Assembly (NCBI GenBank): GCA_025464445.1
Contig: JAODLY010000051.1
Location: 1 to 53,749, forward strand
Direction of reading: 5' to 3'
DNA: 53,749 nt
Origin: Rhodoglobus sp.
Lineage (GTDB): Bacteria; Actinomycetota; Actinomycetes; Actinomycetales; Microbacteriaceae
The translations under genes and the position numbers were made by a program. Below the pieces are notes generated by a model that was given only the letters and a program-made list of their open reading frames with translations, was not told where the DNA came from and ran no database searches. Shown one piece after another: positions 7,781 through 16,647 of the stretch. Position 1 is the first letter of the stretch. Every line of letters begins with the position of its first letter.

Positions 7781-9082
7781 CTAGCTTGGCGCGGCGCGGT
7801 CTTGCTCGCCGGCGGCGGGCGCGTTCTTGGCGGGCTTCTCTTTGGGCGGCCCGGGCTTGAGCCAGCCCCGGTCGGTCTCGCGGACGAGATCGTCGAGCAG
7901 CAGCCGCGCGAGCACGGCCTGCGTCGCGGCGGAGGAGAGGCCGGAGCGGGATGCGACATCCATCGACGACCGCGGCGCGCGGGTGCTGAGCGCGTCGAGC
8001 ACCCGGGTCGCTTCGGTGTCGGAGCGCACAATCGCCGGGGTCTCGTGGAACGCAGCGGCCAGTGGGGCGAGCTCGGCCATTTCATCGGGATTTGTGACGC
8101 ACACCGCGTTGAACTCCCGGATGAGGCGGTGGCACCCCGCGGACGCTGCGCTCGTCACGGGGCCGGGCACGGCACCCAACGGCCGCCCGAGTTGGGCCGC
8201 GTGCCCCGCGGTGTTGAGCGAGCCGGAGCGCCACCCCGCCTCGAGCACAATCGTGGCGAGGCTCACGGCCGCGATCAACCGGTTGCGCTGCAGGAACCGC
8301 CATCTGGTGGGCGAGGAGCCGCAGGGCAGCTCGGAGATGACCGTCCCGGCCTCGACGATACGACCGAGTAGGGCGTCGTGACCGCTCGGGTAGAACCTGT
8401 CGACGCCACCGGCGAGGAACGCGACAGTGAGGCCGTGGCTGGCGAGCGCGGCGCGATGGGCCATTCCGTCGATGCCGTACGCCGCCCCGGACACGATGGA
8501 GTACCCGCGGTCGACGAGCCCCGCCGACGCCTCCATCGTGACGTGCTCGCCATACCCGGTCGCCGCCCTGGCGCCGACGAGTGCCATGGACCTGCCGAGT
8601 GAGAGGTAGGCCTCGGTGGTGCCTCTTGTCCACAACGCGAGCGGAGCGTTGGCGTCGAGGCCGGCGAGACCCTCCGGCCAACCTTCGTCGGACGGGATGC
8701 GCAGCCGCGCGCCGAAACGCGCGGCCTGCCGCAGGGCGATGAGGGCGTTCCCCGAGTTCAACCGCGGTTGCCACCTGTCGATTGCCTGGCCGAGATCGGC
8801 TTCGCTCATGCCAGCAGCGATCCCGGCGCCGTTGCGGTTGCCGACGCCGCCTTCCCGGAGTGCCGCGAGGAACTCGGCAACGGTCCACCGTTCGACGATC
8901 CCCGCGAGCGCCCTCGGCGCCCCGAGCGCCGCGATCAGGAGCCAGGCGGCGCCGTCGCCCGGCTCGGCGATGCCTGTCCATGTCGCCCTCGCGAACCGCT
9001 CCTCGATGCCGGCGCGGTCGAGGTCATCGCCAGCGACCGCACGCACGAGACCGGCGACCTCCGCCTCTTTCAGCCCGAACAT
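7781..9082 (-). CDS. dprA: DNA-processing protein DprA/Smf
   Basis: The 433-residue protein is DprA, which binds incoming single-stranded DNA and loads RecA during transformation, and is widely conserved in bacteria not known to be competent. The central Rossmann-like domain shows ALVGARAATGYG and the conserved SGAAYGIDGMAH, followed by FLAGGVDRFYP; a C-terminal winged-helix-like DNA-binding region lies near the end. The ATG at 9082 sits two bases after the comM stop, so translation is coupled, and an upstream in-frame extension inside comM was excluded. The last 25 residues are charged and Pro/Lys-rich. Confidence 0.93.
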   Translation of the reverse strand: MFGLKEAEVAGLVRAVAGDDLDRAGIEERFARATWTGIAEPGDGAAWLLIAALGAPRALAGIVERWTVAEFLAALREGGVGNRNGAGIAAGMSEADLGQAIDRWQPRLNSGNALIALRQAARFGARLRIPSDEGWPEGLAGLDANAPLALWTRGTTEAYLSLGRSMALVGARAATGYGEHVTMEASAGLVDRGYSIVSGAAYGIDGMAHRAALASHGLTVAFLAGGVDRFYPSGHDALLGRIVEAGTVISELPCGSSPTRWRFLQRNRLIAAVSLATIVLEAGWRSGSLNTAGHAAQLGRPLGAVPGPVTSAASAGCHRLIREFNAVCVTNPDEMAELAPLAAAFHETPAIVRSDTEATRVLDALSTRAPRSSMDVASRSGLSSAATQAVLARLLLDDLVRETDRGWLKPGPPKEKPAKNAPAAGEQDRAAPS

Positions 9083-9084
9083 GC

Positions 9085-10620
9085 TCAACTCGAGATCGCC
9101 CTCCTCAGGTACAGCGCCTGGCCGATGTGGCCGTCGCCCGGTGTGCTCGCGCCTTCGAGATCGGCGATTGTCCACGCCAGCCGAAGCACGCGGTCGTAGC
9201 CGCGCATCGTGATGCCGCCGCGCTCGAGGGCCCTGTCGATGGCCGCAGTGACAACGGGGGTGAGCCGCACGCCTGGGCCGCGCAGCCAGGCGCCGGGCAC
9301 CTGCGAGTTCAGTGTCCACGGGGTGTCCGCTAAGCGGGATGCCGCGGCAGCACGCGCACCCGCGACGCGCTCCCGCACGGCGGCCGACGTCATCCGCCTC
9401 GCGTTTGCGGCGATGCGCACCTGCGCCGAGGTGATCCGCTGCACCCGGAACTGGATGTCGATGCGATCCAGCAACGGACCCGACAGCCGGCCGAGATAGC
9501 GCCTGCGTGCCATCGGTGGACACGTGCAGCTCGACTCTTTGGCCCCGTACTGGCCGCACGGGCAGGGGTTCGCCGCCATCACGAGCTGGAAGCTGCCCGG
9601 AAAGTGCGCGACGGCATTCGCGCGGTGGATGCTGATGATGCCAGACTCGAGCGGTTGCCGCAGGGCGTCGAGCACGTTGGACGCGAACTCGGGCGCTTCG
9701 TCGAGAAACAGCACCCCGTGCGCAGCCCTGGCCGCGGCGCCGGGGCGGATCAGCCCGCTGCCACCACCGACGAGGGATGCCGCTGACGCCGTGTGGTGCG
9801 GGCTCTCGAACGGTGGTCGCGTGGAGAGGGTGCCGCCGACCGGCAGGCCGGAGAGCGAGCGGATCGAGCTGACCTCGAGGGCGGCATCGGCGCCCAGGTC
9901 GGGAAGCAGCCCGGGCAGTCGCGCCGCGAGCATCGTCTTGCCTGCACCGGGCGGACCGAGGAAGAAGACGTGGTGGCCACCCGCAGCGGCCACGGTGAGC
10001 GCCTCGATCGCCTCGGAGTTGCCGATGACGTCGGCGAGGTCGAGCGCGTCGTCACCGGCAATGGGCGGCGCGGGCCGCGTGAGTGGTTCGACGGCCACGG
10101 GTTCGAACTGCCCGCCGTGCCAGATCGCGGCATCGCGCAGGGACGCGACGGCGACAACCCTGATACCGGGCACGAGAGCGGCTTCGTCCGCGTTGCCGAC
10201 CGGCACCATGACCGTCTCGAAGCCGGCAGTGCGGGCCGCGAGCACTGCCGGCAGGATGCCGTTGATCGGCCGGAGCCGCCCATCCAATCCCAGCTCGCCT
10301 AGGTGCAACACCCGCTCGATCGATTCCGCGGAAACCGACCCGGCCGACGCGAGCGCCGACAGGGCGATGCCGAGGTCGAAGCCCGAGCCGTGCTTGGGCA
10401 GCGCCGCTGGTGAGAGGTTGACGGTGATCTTGCGGTTCGGCAGCCCGCAGCCGGAGTTGGTGGCGGCGGAGCGCACGCGGTCCTTGGCTTCGCCGAGCGC
10501 GGTGTCTGGCAGCCCGATCAGAACGAAGGCTGGCAGGTTGCTCGAGATGTCGGCCTCGATCTCGACGACGGCACCCCGCAGCCCGAGCAGGGAGATGGCG
10601 TAGGTGCGCCCGATCGGCAT
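9085..10620 (-). CDS. comM: YifB/ComM-family Mg-chelatase-like AAA+ ATPase
   Basis: This 511-residue protein has a LonC-like N-terminal domain (about 1-180), an AAA+ core with Walker A GPPGAGKT at 222-229 and Walker B VLFLDEAPEF, a cysteine-bearing segment (NPCPCGQYG ... CTCPP), and the C-terminal helical domain with GYDRVLRLAWTIADL. ComM of naturally transformable bacteria is a branch-migration helicase that promotes integration of donor DNA; the same family is widespread elsewhere. Its start abuts the yraN stop and its stop nearly overlaps dprA, so yraN-comM-dprA form one operon. Confidence 0.92.
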   Translation of the reverse strand: MPIGRTYAISLLGLRGAVVEIEADISSNLPAFVLIGLPDTALGEAKDRVRSAATNSGCGLPNRKITVNLSPAALPKHGSGFDLGIALSALASAGSVSAESIERVLHLGELGLDGRLRPINGILPAVLAARTAGFETVMVPVGNADEAALVPGIRVVAVASLRDAAIWHGGQFEPVAVEPLTRPAPPIAGDDALDLADVIGNSEAIEALTVAAAGGHHVFFLGPPGAGKTMLAARLPGLLPDLGADAALEVSSIRSLSGLPVGGTLSTRPPFESPHHTASAASLVGGGSGLIRPGAAARAAHGVLFLDEAPEFASNVLDALRQPLESGIISIHRANAVAHFPGSFQLVMAANPCPCGQYGAKESSCTCPPMARRRYLGRLSGPLLDRIDIQFRVQRITSAQVRIAANARRMTSAAVRERVAGARAAAASRLADTPWTLNSQVPGAWLRGPGVRLTPVVTAAIDRALERGGITMRGYDRVLRLAWTIADLEGASTPGDGHIGQALYLRRAISS

Positions 10621-10977
10621 TCAGAACACCCGCTCGAGATGTTCGACTTCGATCACGCCGATGGTGGGCGCGATGACAGCGACAGCGTCGATGCGGATGC
10701 GATCGTGGTTTCCCGGATGCGCCTCGCACCATGCGGCGGCGAGCCGGCGCAGCCGCGCGAGTTTGGCCGCGGTGATCGCCTCGAGCGGATGCCCGAACGC
10801 GACACTCGAACGCGTCTTGACTTCGACGAACACCAGTTCGGCGCCGTCGCGGGCGACGAGGTCGATCTCGCCCTGGGGGCAGCGCCAGTTGCTCTCGACG
10901 ATCGACAACCCCGCCGCGACCAGGTACCTCGCGGCGATCGCCTCACCTCGTCGCCCGAGTGCATCCTTCGCCGCCAT
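10621..10977 (-). CDS. yraN: UPF0102 (YraN) endonuclease-fold protein
   Basis: The 118-residue product has the complete YraN signature: GRRGEAIAARYL at the N-terminus, NWRCPQGEIDLVARDG and VFVEVKTRSS, which carry the E, D, E and K residues of a PD-(D/E)XK nuclease fold. The exact biological role remains unsettled; its constant company with comM and dprA suggests DNA handling. Its stop codon directly abuts the comM ATG. Confidence 0.92.
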   Translation of the reverse strand: MAAKDALGRRGEAIAARYLVAAGLSIVESNWRCPQGEIDLVARDGAELVFVEVKTRSSVAFGHPLEAITAAKLARLRRLAAAWCEAHPGNHDRIRIDAVAVIAPTIGVIEVEHLERVF

Positions 10978-11007
10978 GCCTCAAGGGTGGGCTCAGCCGA
11001 AGCAGGG

Positions 11008-11059
11008 CCCAGCGGTTTCGGCCGGATAGGCGGGCGATGCCCAAAACCGCACGGCTGGG
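11008..11059 (-). terminator. Imperfect inverted repeat downstream of argO
   Basis: CCCAGC plus GGTTT on the left (11008-11018) can pair with AAACC plus GCTGGG on the right (11044-11059), with a five-base bulge on one side. It lies 12 bases after the argO stop in a 93-base gap before yraN, so it may terminate the rnhB-DUF2469-argO transcript. The match is imperfect. Confidence 0.3.
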
Positions 11060-11070
11060 GAGGACGGGAC

Positions 11071-11685
11071 CTAGGCGGCGAACAACCCCACGACGAGGCT
11101 CACCGCGATCGCGATCATCACGACCGCGATGATCGCGTCGAGCACCCGCCACGCGACCGGGCGGGCGAACAGCGGACGCAGCGCGCGACTGCCGAACCCC
11201 AGCGCGCTGAACCAGATGACGCTCGCGAGCACAGCGCCAAGGCCGAACCACCAGCGGTCGTCGCCGTAGGTGCCGCCGATGGATCCGAGCAGCAGCACGG
11301 TGTCGAGGTACACGTGCGGGTTGAGCCAGGTCAGCGCGAGCACCGTCGTAATGGCGGCGGCGAGCGGCATCCCGGCCCCACCCTCGTCGGCTTTGAGCGA
11401 CCCGGGCCTCACGGCGCGCATCGCCGACTTGATGCCGTACCAGGTGAGGAACCCGGCGCCGGCGATCCGCACGACGACGAGGGCCCAGCCCGCCTGCTCG
11501 ATGAGCGCGCCGAGCCCGGCGATTCCCGCCGCGATCAAAAGAGCGTCGGATGCCGCGCAGATGGCCACGACGGTGAGCACATGTTCGCGGCGCAGGCCCT
11601 GCCGCAGCACGAACGCGTTCTGCGCGCCGATCGCGACGATGAGTGACAGCCCCAACCCGAGGCCGGCGGCGAGAGCGGTGAGCAC
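11071..11685 (-). CDS. LysE/ArgO-family amino acid exporter
   Basis: This 204-residue membrane protein has about six helices and the LysE family's hallmark opening, LSLIVAIGAQNAFVLRQGL. The second conserved segment, ALTWLNPHVYLDT, is also present. Relatives export lysine, arginine or other basic amino acids. The GTG start at 11685 is four bases from the DUF2469 stop, so the gene is translationally coupled to DUF2469 and rnhB. No adjacent LysR-type regulator (LysG/ArgP), the common partner of such exporters, is present, so expression is probably not induced by its substrate in the classical way. Confidence 0.88.
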   Translation of the reverse strand: MLTALAAGLGLGLSLIVAIGAQNAFVLRQGLRREHVLTVVAICAASDALLIAAGIAGLGALIEQAGWALVVVRIAGAGFLTWYGIKSAMRAVRPGSLKADEGGAGMPLAAAITTVLALTWLNPHVYLDTVLLLGSIGGTYGDDRWWFGLGAVLASVIWFSALGFGSRALRPLFARPVAWRVLDAIIAVVMIAIAVSLVVGLFAA

Positions 11686-11688
11686 TCG

Positions 11689-12012
11689 CTACTCGTCGAG
11701 CGCGAGTTCCTTGGGAAGCTCCAGCTCTTTCGCGGAGAGCTCCTCGACGTTGACGTCCTTGAAGGTGAGCACGCGCACCGACTTCACGAAGCGGTCGGAG
11801 CGATACACGTCCCACACCCAGACGTCGCTCATCGTCAGCTCGAAGTAGAAGTCGTGCTCGGTGTCCTGGCGCACGAGTTCGACCTCGTTGGCCAGGTAGA
11901 ACCTGCGCTCGGTCTCGACGACATAACGGAACTGGCTGACGACATCCCGATATTCGCGGTACAGCGCCAGCTCGACCTCGCGGTCATAGTCTTCGAACTC
12001 GTCCTCATCCAT
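11689..12012 (-). CDS. DUF2469 family protein
   Basis: A small, very acidic 107-residue protein with a strongly charged start (DEDEFEDYDREVELALYREYRD) and an aromatic-rich centre. It matches DUF2469, a family confined to Actinobacteria and found next to rnhB and yraN. No catalytic motif, signal peptide or membrane segment is visible, and the function is unknown. Its start overlaps the end of rnhB by eight bases, so its translation depends on rnhB. Confidence 0.88.
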   Translation of the reverse strand: MDEDEFEDYDREVELALYREYRDVVSQFRYVVETERRFYLANEVELVRQDTEHDFYFELTMSDVWVWDVYRSDRFVKSVRVLTFKDVNVEELSAKELELPKELALDE

Positions 12013-12676
12013 GCTGTGACAAGTCTAGCTCTGCCCGCTCATGCAACCATGTGTGCCTGTGCAGCTCACTCGGCCCGAGCGCGTCGATGGCGGCGTAGTG
12101 CTCGGTCGAGCCGTAGCCCTTGTTGCCTTTCCAGCCGTACCCGGGGATCGCCTCATCCGCCTCGATCATCAGCCGGTCGCGGTGCACCTTGGCGATCACG
12201 GATGCTGCGGCGACCGAAGCGCAATCGCGGTCGGCCTTCACCCGAAGCCGCACCCGCGGCGGTTTCGACAGCGCAGGGGACAACCAGTCGAACGACCCGT
12301 CGAGCAGCACGACGCTCTCGTGGATGGCGACCCCGGCCTCGTGCAGCTGGGTGAGCGCCCTGCGGCCGGCGAGCCCGAGCGCGGCCATGATGCCGATCGC
12401 GTCGACCTCCTGCGATGAGGCGAGTCCGACGGCCGAGAACAGCGACCAGGAGGCCGCGAGCGGCGCCAGCTCTTCGCGACGTTTCTCGGCAAGCATCTTG
12501 GAGTCGCGCAAGCCGTCCGGGTGCTTACGCACCCCCACACCGACCACGGAGAAGCCGACCCCTACAGGCCCGGCTATGGCTCCGCGGCCCACCTCGTCGC
12601 AGCCGATCACGTACCGGACGCCCTCGCGATGCATCGCGCGTTCAACGCGCAGCGTCGGATCGGCGACCGCCATCAT
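12005..12676 (-). CDS. rnhB: Ribonuclease HII
   Basis: The 223-residue enzyme removes ribonucleotides from DNA and the RNA strand of hybrids. The catalytic acidic residues are visible in CDEVGRGAIAGPV (D and E), the DSKML motif and VVLLDGSFDWL plus VKADRDCASVAAASVIAKV. The length is normal. The start overlaps the lepB stop region, and the end overlaps DUF2469, which makes lepB-rnhB-DUF2469-argO a tight run. Confidence 0.95.
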   Translation of the reverse strand: MMAVADPTLRVERAMHREGVRYVIGCDEVGRGAIAGPVGVGFSVVGVGVRKHPDGLRDSKMLAEKRREELAPLAASWSLFSAVGLASSQEVDAIGIMAALGLAGRRALTQLHEAGVAIHESVVLLDGSFDWLSPALSKPPRVRLRVKADRDCASVAAASVIAKVHRDRLMIEADEAIPGYGWKGNKGYGSTEHYAAIDALGPSELHRHTWLHERAELDLSQHG

Positions 12677-12677
12677 T

Positions 12678-13424
12678 TCAGCCGCCGGCCTTGGTGACGT
12701 CGTGGAAGGTCACGGGGTAGTTGTCGAGCCAGGTCCAGCGGCTTATCGGCCAGCTCACGAGCAGGGCACGGCCGACGACGTTGCTGATCGGCACGAAGCC
12801 GCCCGTCGGGTCGTTGCGGTGGAACGCAGAGTCCGCCGAGTTATAGCGGTTGTCGCCCATCACCCACAACTTGTCTTTGGGCACGGTCACCGAGAAGTCG
12901 TCTCTCGTGGCCTTCGTCACGCCATCGGGCAGGGTGGTGTACGGCTCCTCGAGCGGGATGCCGTTGACAGTGAGCTGGCCGAAATCGTTGCAGCACACCA
13001 CCTTGTCCCCCGGCAGCCCGATCACGCGCTTGATGAGGTGATCGTTGCTGTCCGGCGCGCTCAGCCCCACGAATGCCAGCACCGCGTCTACCCCGCCCAC
13101 GAACCAGTTGACGGGTACGTCGACAGTGGGGGTGAGCCATCCGCCCGGGTCTCGGAACACCACGACATCGCCGTGCTCGATCGGCATGAGCCCCGGCTCG
13201 AGCTGGTTGACGATGATGCGGTCATCGATGTGGAGTGTCTGCTCCATCGACGAAGACGGGATATAGAAGGAACGCACCAGGAACGTCTTGATCAGGAACG
13301 AGATCATCAGCGCAGCGATGAAGATCAGGAGGATGTCCCTGAGGAAGATCTTCCAGCCACGGGGTTTGCGCTGCGTCTTCGGACGGACGCGGGACTCGGC
13401 CCTATCCTGCAATTCGTCTGTCAA
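12678..13424 (-). CDS. lepB: Signal peptidase I
   Basis: This 248-residue type I signal peptidase cleaves secretory signal peptides at the outer face of the membrane. A basic cytoplasmic N-terminus is followed by one membrane helix (about residues 28-48). The catalytic serine is S59 in PSSSMEQTL, and the general base is K132 in HLIKRVIGLPGD; the box E motif MGDNRYNSADS is intact. Two cysteines (C144, C145) lie in the catalytic domain. The start appears to be TTG at 13424. It is separated from rplS by a strong hairpin, so it heads its own transcript. Confidence 0.94.
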   Translation of the reverse strand: MTDELQDRAESRVRPKTQRKPRGWKIFLRDILLIFIAALMISFLIKTFLVRSFYIPSSSMEQTLHIDDRIIVNQLEPGLMPIEHGDVVVFRDPGGWLTPTVDVPVNWFVGGVDAVLAFVGLSAPDSNDHLIKRVIGLPGDKVVCCNDFGQLTVNGIPLEEPYTTLPDGVTKATRDDFSVTVPKDKLWVMGDNRYNSADSAFHRNDPTGGFVPISNVVGRALLVSWPISRWTWLDNYPVTFHDVTKAGG

Positions 13425-13448
13425 CTGCGTATCTCTGTCATTAAGGCC

Positions 13449-13487
13449 CCTGAGCTCCCAGCAAGCATAAGCGGCTGGGAGCTCAGG
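13449..13487 (-). terminator. Terminator hairpin after rplS
   Basis: A perfect 13-bp stem (arms 13449-13461 and 13475-13487) with a 13-base loop lies about 43 bases beyond the rplS stop and before the lepB start. It should end the rplS mRNA and leave lepB to its own promoter. Confidence 0.75.
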
Positions 13488-13529
13488 AAAAGCTGCGAAA
13501 CGCTCGGGGAGCGCGACGCCGGAGGGCGA

Positions 13530-13880
13530 CTAGTTGAAGTCGCGCTTCTCCTTGATCTTGGCCTTCTTGCCGCGCAGGCTGCGCAGGTAGTAGAGCTTCG
13601 CACGGCGCACGTCGCCGCGGGTCACGATCTCGATGTGGTCGATGATCGGGGAGTGCACCGGGAAGGTGCGCTCGACGCCGACCTGGAAGCTGATCTTGCG
13701 CACCGTGAAGGTCTCACGAACACCTTCGCCGGAGCGCCCGATGACGACACCCTGGAACACCTGGATGCGCGCGCGGGTGCCTTCGATGATGTTCACGTGC
13801 ACCTTGACGTTGTCGCCGGCGCGGAAATCGGGGATGTTGTCTTTGAGGGATGCTGCATCGACGCTGTCGAGGATGTGCAT
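13530..13880 (-). CDS. rplS: 50S ribosomal protein L19
   Basis: The 116-residue product has the standard L19 sequence: [45 protein letters not shown] and the basic C-terminus [17 protein letters not shown]19 lies at the 30S-50S interface. The ATG at 13880 gives the usual length; an in-frame extension further upstream is not part of the family. In many bacteria rplS is the last gene of the rpsP-rimM-trmD operon, but here a TetR regulator, a map gene and a membrane protein gene separate it from trmD. Confidence 0.97.
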   Translation of the reverse strand: MHILDSVDAASLKDNIPDFRAGDNVKVHVNIIEGTRARIQVFQGVVIGRSGEGVRETFTVRKISFQVGVERTFPVHSPIIDHIEIVTRGDVRRAKLYYLRSLRGKKAKIKEKRDFN

Positions 13881-14118
13881 GGTGTTTCGCTCTCTGCGCC
13901 CGCCACAGGTCGACCGCGATCTCAATGAATCAGAAGAATGGAGTGTGCCCGAGTGATGCCGGAACCCCTGTGGCAGAGCCGGAAGCGAGCACGAATAACC
14001 ATTCTCGCACAGATCGCATCGTGCCTGCCACTCGCCTGCGGCCCGCACAATCAGCCTTCTCGCCGCGCGGCAAGGTATCGTCGGGTGCGAAGACCACCCA
14101 CCCGGAGATTTTGACGAC

Positions 14119-14757
14119 ATGAGCGACACTTACCTGTCACCGGCGCTCAGCGCACGCGCCGAACCCGTGCAGCAACGCAGCGCTGACCGCATCACCAACC
14201 TGCTGGACACCGCGGCGGCCCTTATCGACGAGAACGGCATCGACGGCCTCACGACGAGCGATGTCGCTGCGAAGTCCGGATCGTCGGTCGGCGTCGTGTA
14301 CCGCTATTTCCCCAACATCCAGTCCCTCCTGCGCGCCCTTGCCGCGCGCAACATGCAGAAGTTCACCGACCGCATCTTCGGCGCGATGAGCGAGCAGCCC
14401 GAGGAGTGGATGGGCGCCATGAATGCCGCGATCGACGGCTACGCCGACCTGCTTCGCACCGAGCCGGGATTCCGCGCACTCGGGTTCGGCGACGTGATCG
14501 ACAAGCGCTTCCTGCAGCCCGACATCAGCAACAATTCCGTGCTCGCCGGCGAGTTCAACAACCTCCTCACGAGAAAATACGGGCTCGTGCCATCCGAGGA
14601 CCTCTCAATCGATCTCGAGATAATCATCGAGATCGCCGACGCGCTGCTGCACCGCGCGTTCCTCCACGACAAGCAGGGCGACGAGCGCTATATCGGCAAG
14701 CTCCGCCAGATAGTCTTCGACTACATGAGCCGCCACCAGGATCCCCAGGGCCGCTAA
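14119..14757 (+). CDS. TetR/AcrR-family transcriptional regulator
   Basis: This 212-residue protein has a TetR helix-turn-helix near residues 25-75: [36 protein letters not shown]. The C-terminal ligand domain does not point to a specific effector. It is transcribed away from rplS and followed after four bases by a methionine aminopeptidase gene, so the two are one transcript. The 238-base divergent region contains a TATCGT -10-like hexamer about 45 bases before the ATG; no clear palindromic operator was found there. Confidence 0.9.
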   Translation: MSDTYLSPALSARAEPVQQRSADRITNLLDTAAALIDENGIDGLTTSDVAAKSGSSVGVVYRYFPNIQSLLRALAARNMQKFTDRIFGAMSEQPEEWMGAMNAAIDGYADLLRTEPGFRALGFGDVIDKRFLQPDISNNSVLAGEFNNLLTRKYGLVPSEDLSIDLEIIIEIADALLHRAFLHDKQGDERYIGKLRQIVFDYMSRHQDPQGR

Positions 14758-14761
14758 CGCG

Positions 14762-15529
14762 ATGATCGAACTGCGCACCCCGGCCGAGATCGAGCGGATG
14801 CACGAGGCCGGCCGCTTCGTGGCGAGCGTGCTCGAGGCTACCGCCGCGGCATCCGCTGTAGGAGTGAACCTGCTGTCACTGGACAGGCTCGCGCACGACA
14901 TGATCCGCAAGCGCGGTGCCGAGAGCTGCTACATCGACTACCACCCGTCGTTCGGGGCATCGCCCTTCGGCAAGGTCATCTGCACCTCGGTGAACGACGC
15001 GGCCCTGCACGGGCTGCCACACGACTATCGGCTGCGCGACGGCGACGTGCTGTCGCTGGACTTCGCGGCGTCCGTCGGCGGCTGGGTGAGCGACTCCGCG
15101 CTGACGATAGTTGTGGGCACCCCGCGCGCGGAAGATCTCGCGCTCATCGACGCCACATCCCGGGCTCTCGACGCCGGTATCGCCGCGGCCACTGTCGGCA
15201 ACAGGATCGGCGACATCTCGGCGGCGATCGGGGGCGTCGCGAACGCTGCCGGTCTCACTGTCAACACCGACTTCGGCGGCCACGGTGTCGGCCGCACGAT
15301 GCACGGCGATCCCCATCTGCCCAACGACGGCCGCCCCGGGCGTGGACTGCCACTGCGTGCCGGCCTGGTGTTCGCGATCGAGCCATGGTTCATGCTCGGC
15401 ACCGACAAGATCTACACCGATGCCGACGGCTGGACACTGCGCAGCAAAGACGGGTCGAGGGCCGCGCACTTCGAGCACACCGTGGCGATCACGGACAACG
15501 GGCCGATAGTGCTGAGCGCCCGCTCTTAG
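14762..15529 (+). CDS. map: Type I methionine aminopeptidase
   Basis: The 255-residue enzyme removes initiator methionine. All five metal ligands and the catalytic histidine are present: H83, D100, D111, H174, E207 and E238. It lies directly downstream of a TetR gene rather than in the ribosomal protein operon beside secY and adk, where the main actinobacterial map normally is, so this is probably a second, regulated copy. That inference depends on the rest of the genome. Confidence 0.92.
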   Translation: MIELRTPAEIERMHEAGRFVASVLEATAAASAVGVNLLSLDRLAHDMIRKRGAESCYIDYHPSFGASPFGKVICTSVNDAALHGLPHDYRLRDGDVLSLDFAASVGGWVSDSALTIVVGTPRAEDLALIDATSRALDAGIAAATVGNRIGDISAAIGGVANAAGLTVNTDFGGHGVGRTMHGDPHLPNDGRPGRGLPLRAGLVFAIEPWFMLGTDKIYTDADGWTLRSKDGSRAAHFEHTVAITDNGPIVLSARS

Positions 15530-15536
15530 AGCGGCA

Positions 15537-15950
15537 CTACGAGGTCGCGACGACTACCGCCGTCGACTTCGCGCGACGGGCAAGCAGCACCATCGTCGCG
15601 ATCCCGGCGCCGAGCATGAGCGGCGCGAGCAGGAGTGCGACGAGCGACCACTGGTCGAAAGCCTGCCACACCAGCAGCACGGTGAGCACTGCCTGCGCTA
15701 CCACCAGGATCGCCTCGGCGATGGAGAGCATTCGGGGCTTCGGACGGCGGTGGAGCAGCGCGTGGTTGATGACTGTCGAGAGCACGAGCGCGGGCGCGAT
15801 GACCGCGGCGGTCAGGAACGCGCCGACGCCGATATGCAGCGCGAACGACCCGGTCTCGATGTAGACGAAGAAGAATATCGAATAGGCGAGGGCGAGAGCG
15901 CCGATGGCCGGCTGCACCCAGTACAGCATCCGGCTGACGGTCTCGCTCAT
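15537..15950 (-). CDS. Hypothetical four-helix membrane protein coupled to trmD
   Basis: A 137-residue protein with four predicted membrane helices joined by short loops; the middle loop carries a basic HRRPKPRM segment. I do not recognise a family. The ATG at 15950 overlaps the trmD stop by one base, a strong sign of translational coupling, so it belongs to the rpsP-khpA-rimM-trmD transcript. No catalytic residues are evident. It converges with map, seven bases away. Confidence 0.75.
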   Translation of the reverse strand: MSETVSRMLYWVQPAIGALALAYSIFFFVYIETGSFALHIGVGAFLTAAVIAPALVLSTVINHALLHRRPKPRMLSIAEAILVVAQAVLTVLLVWQAFDQWSLVALLLAPLMLGAGIATMVLLARRAKSTAVVVATS

Positions 15951-16645
15951 CAGCCTGCCACTCCCGACTCCCCCAGGAGGTCGGGGCGAACCCGCGTGGT
16001 GCGCTCCAGCTGCTGCTCGTGGCGCCACGCGGCGATCGCGCCGTGGTTGCCACCCATCAGCACGGGCGGCACCTCGAGGCCGCGCCATTCCGGGGGCTTC
16101 GTGTAGCTCGGATACTCGAGCAGCCCATCCTCGTGGCTTTCCTCATCGAGGCTCGCGGCGTTGCCGATGACGCCAGGGATGAGACGGCCCACGGCCTCGA
16201 TCATCGCCATGACCGCCACCTCGCCGCCGTTGAGCACGTAGTCCCCGAGGCTGATCTCGCGCACGGTCGCCTTCGTGGACGCATAGTCGATTACGCGCTG
16301 GTCGATGCCCTCGTAGCGACCGCAGCCGAAGACGAGGTGCTGCTCGGCAGCGAGTTCGCGAGCTGTGGCCTGGGTGAAACGCTCCCCGGCGGGCGAGGGG
16401 AAGATAACCGTGCTCCCGGCGTCCACGATGCTGTCGAGCGCTTCGCCCCACGGCTCCGGACGCATGACCATGCCGGCGCCACCGCCGTATGGCGTGTCAT
16501 CCACCGTCCTGTGCCTGTCATGGGTGAAGTCGCGCAGGTCGTGCACCGCGACGTCGATGATGCCGCTCGTGCGGGCCTTGCCGAGCAGCGAGACATCGAG
16601 CACGCCGAAGAACTCCGGGAAGATCGTGACGATGTCGATGCGCAC
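15950..16645 (-). CDS. trmD: tRNA (guanine37-N1)-methyltransferase
   Basis: The 231-residue protein is TrmD, which makes m1G37 in tRNAs reading CNN codons and prevents +1 frameshifting. The SAM-binding trefoil-knot signatures [15 protein letters not shown] and [15 protein letters not shown] are intact, as is the N-terminal [10 protein letters not shown]. It lies three bases after rimM and is followed by an overlapping membrane protein gene. Confidence 0.97.
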   Translation of the reverse strand: MRIDIVTIFPEFFGVLDVSLLGKARTSGIIDVAVHDLRDFTHDRHRTVDDTPYGGGAGMVMRPEPWGEALDSIVDAGSTVIFPSPAGERFTQATARELAAEQHLVFGCGRYEGIDQRVIDYASTKATVREISLGDYVLNGGEVAVMAMIEAVGRLIPGVIGNAASLDEESHEDGLLEYPSYTKPPEWRGLEVPPVLMGGNHGAIAAWRHEQQLERTTRVRPDLLGESGVAG

Positions 16646-16647
16646 GG

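Noticed and set aside
9083-9559. In-frame extension of dprA into comM
   Set aside because: It lies wholly inside comM and has no DprA similarity; the ATG two bases after the comM stop fits a coupled operon.
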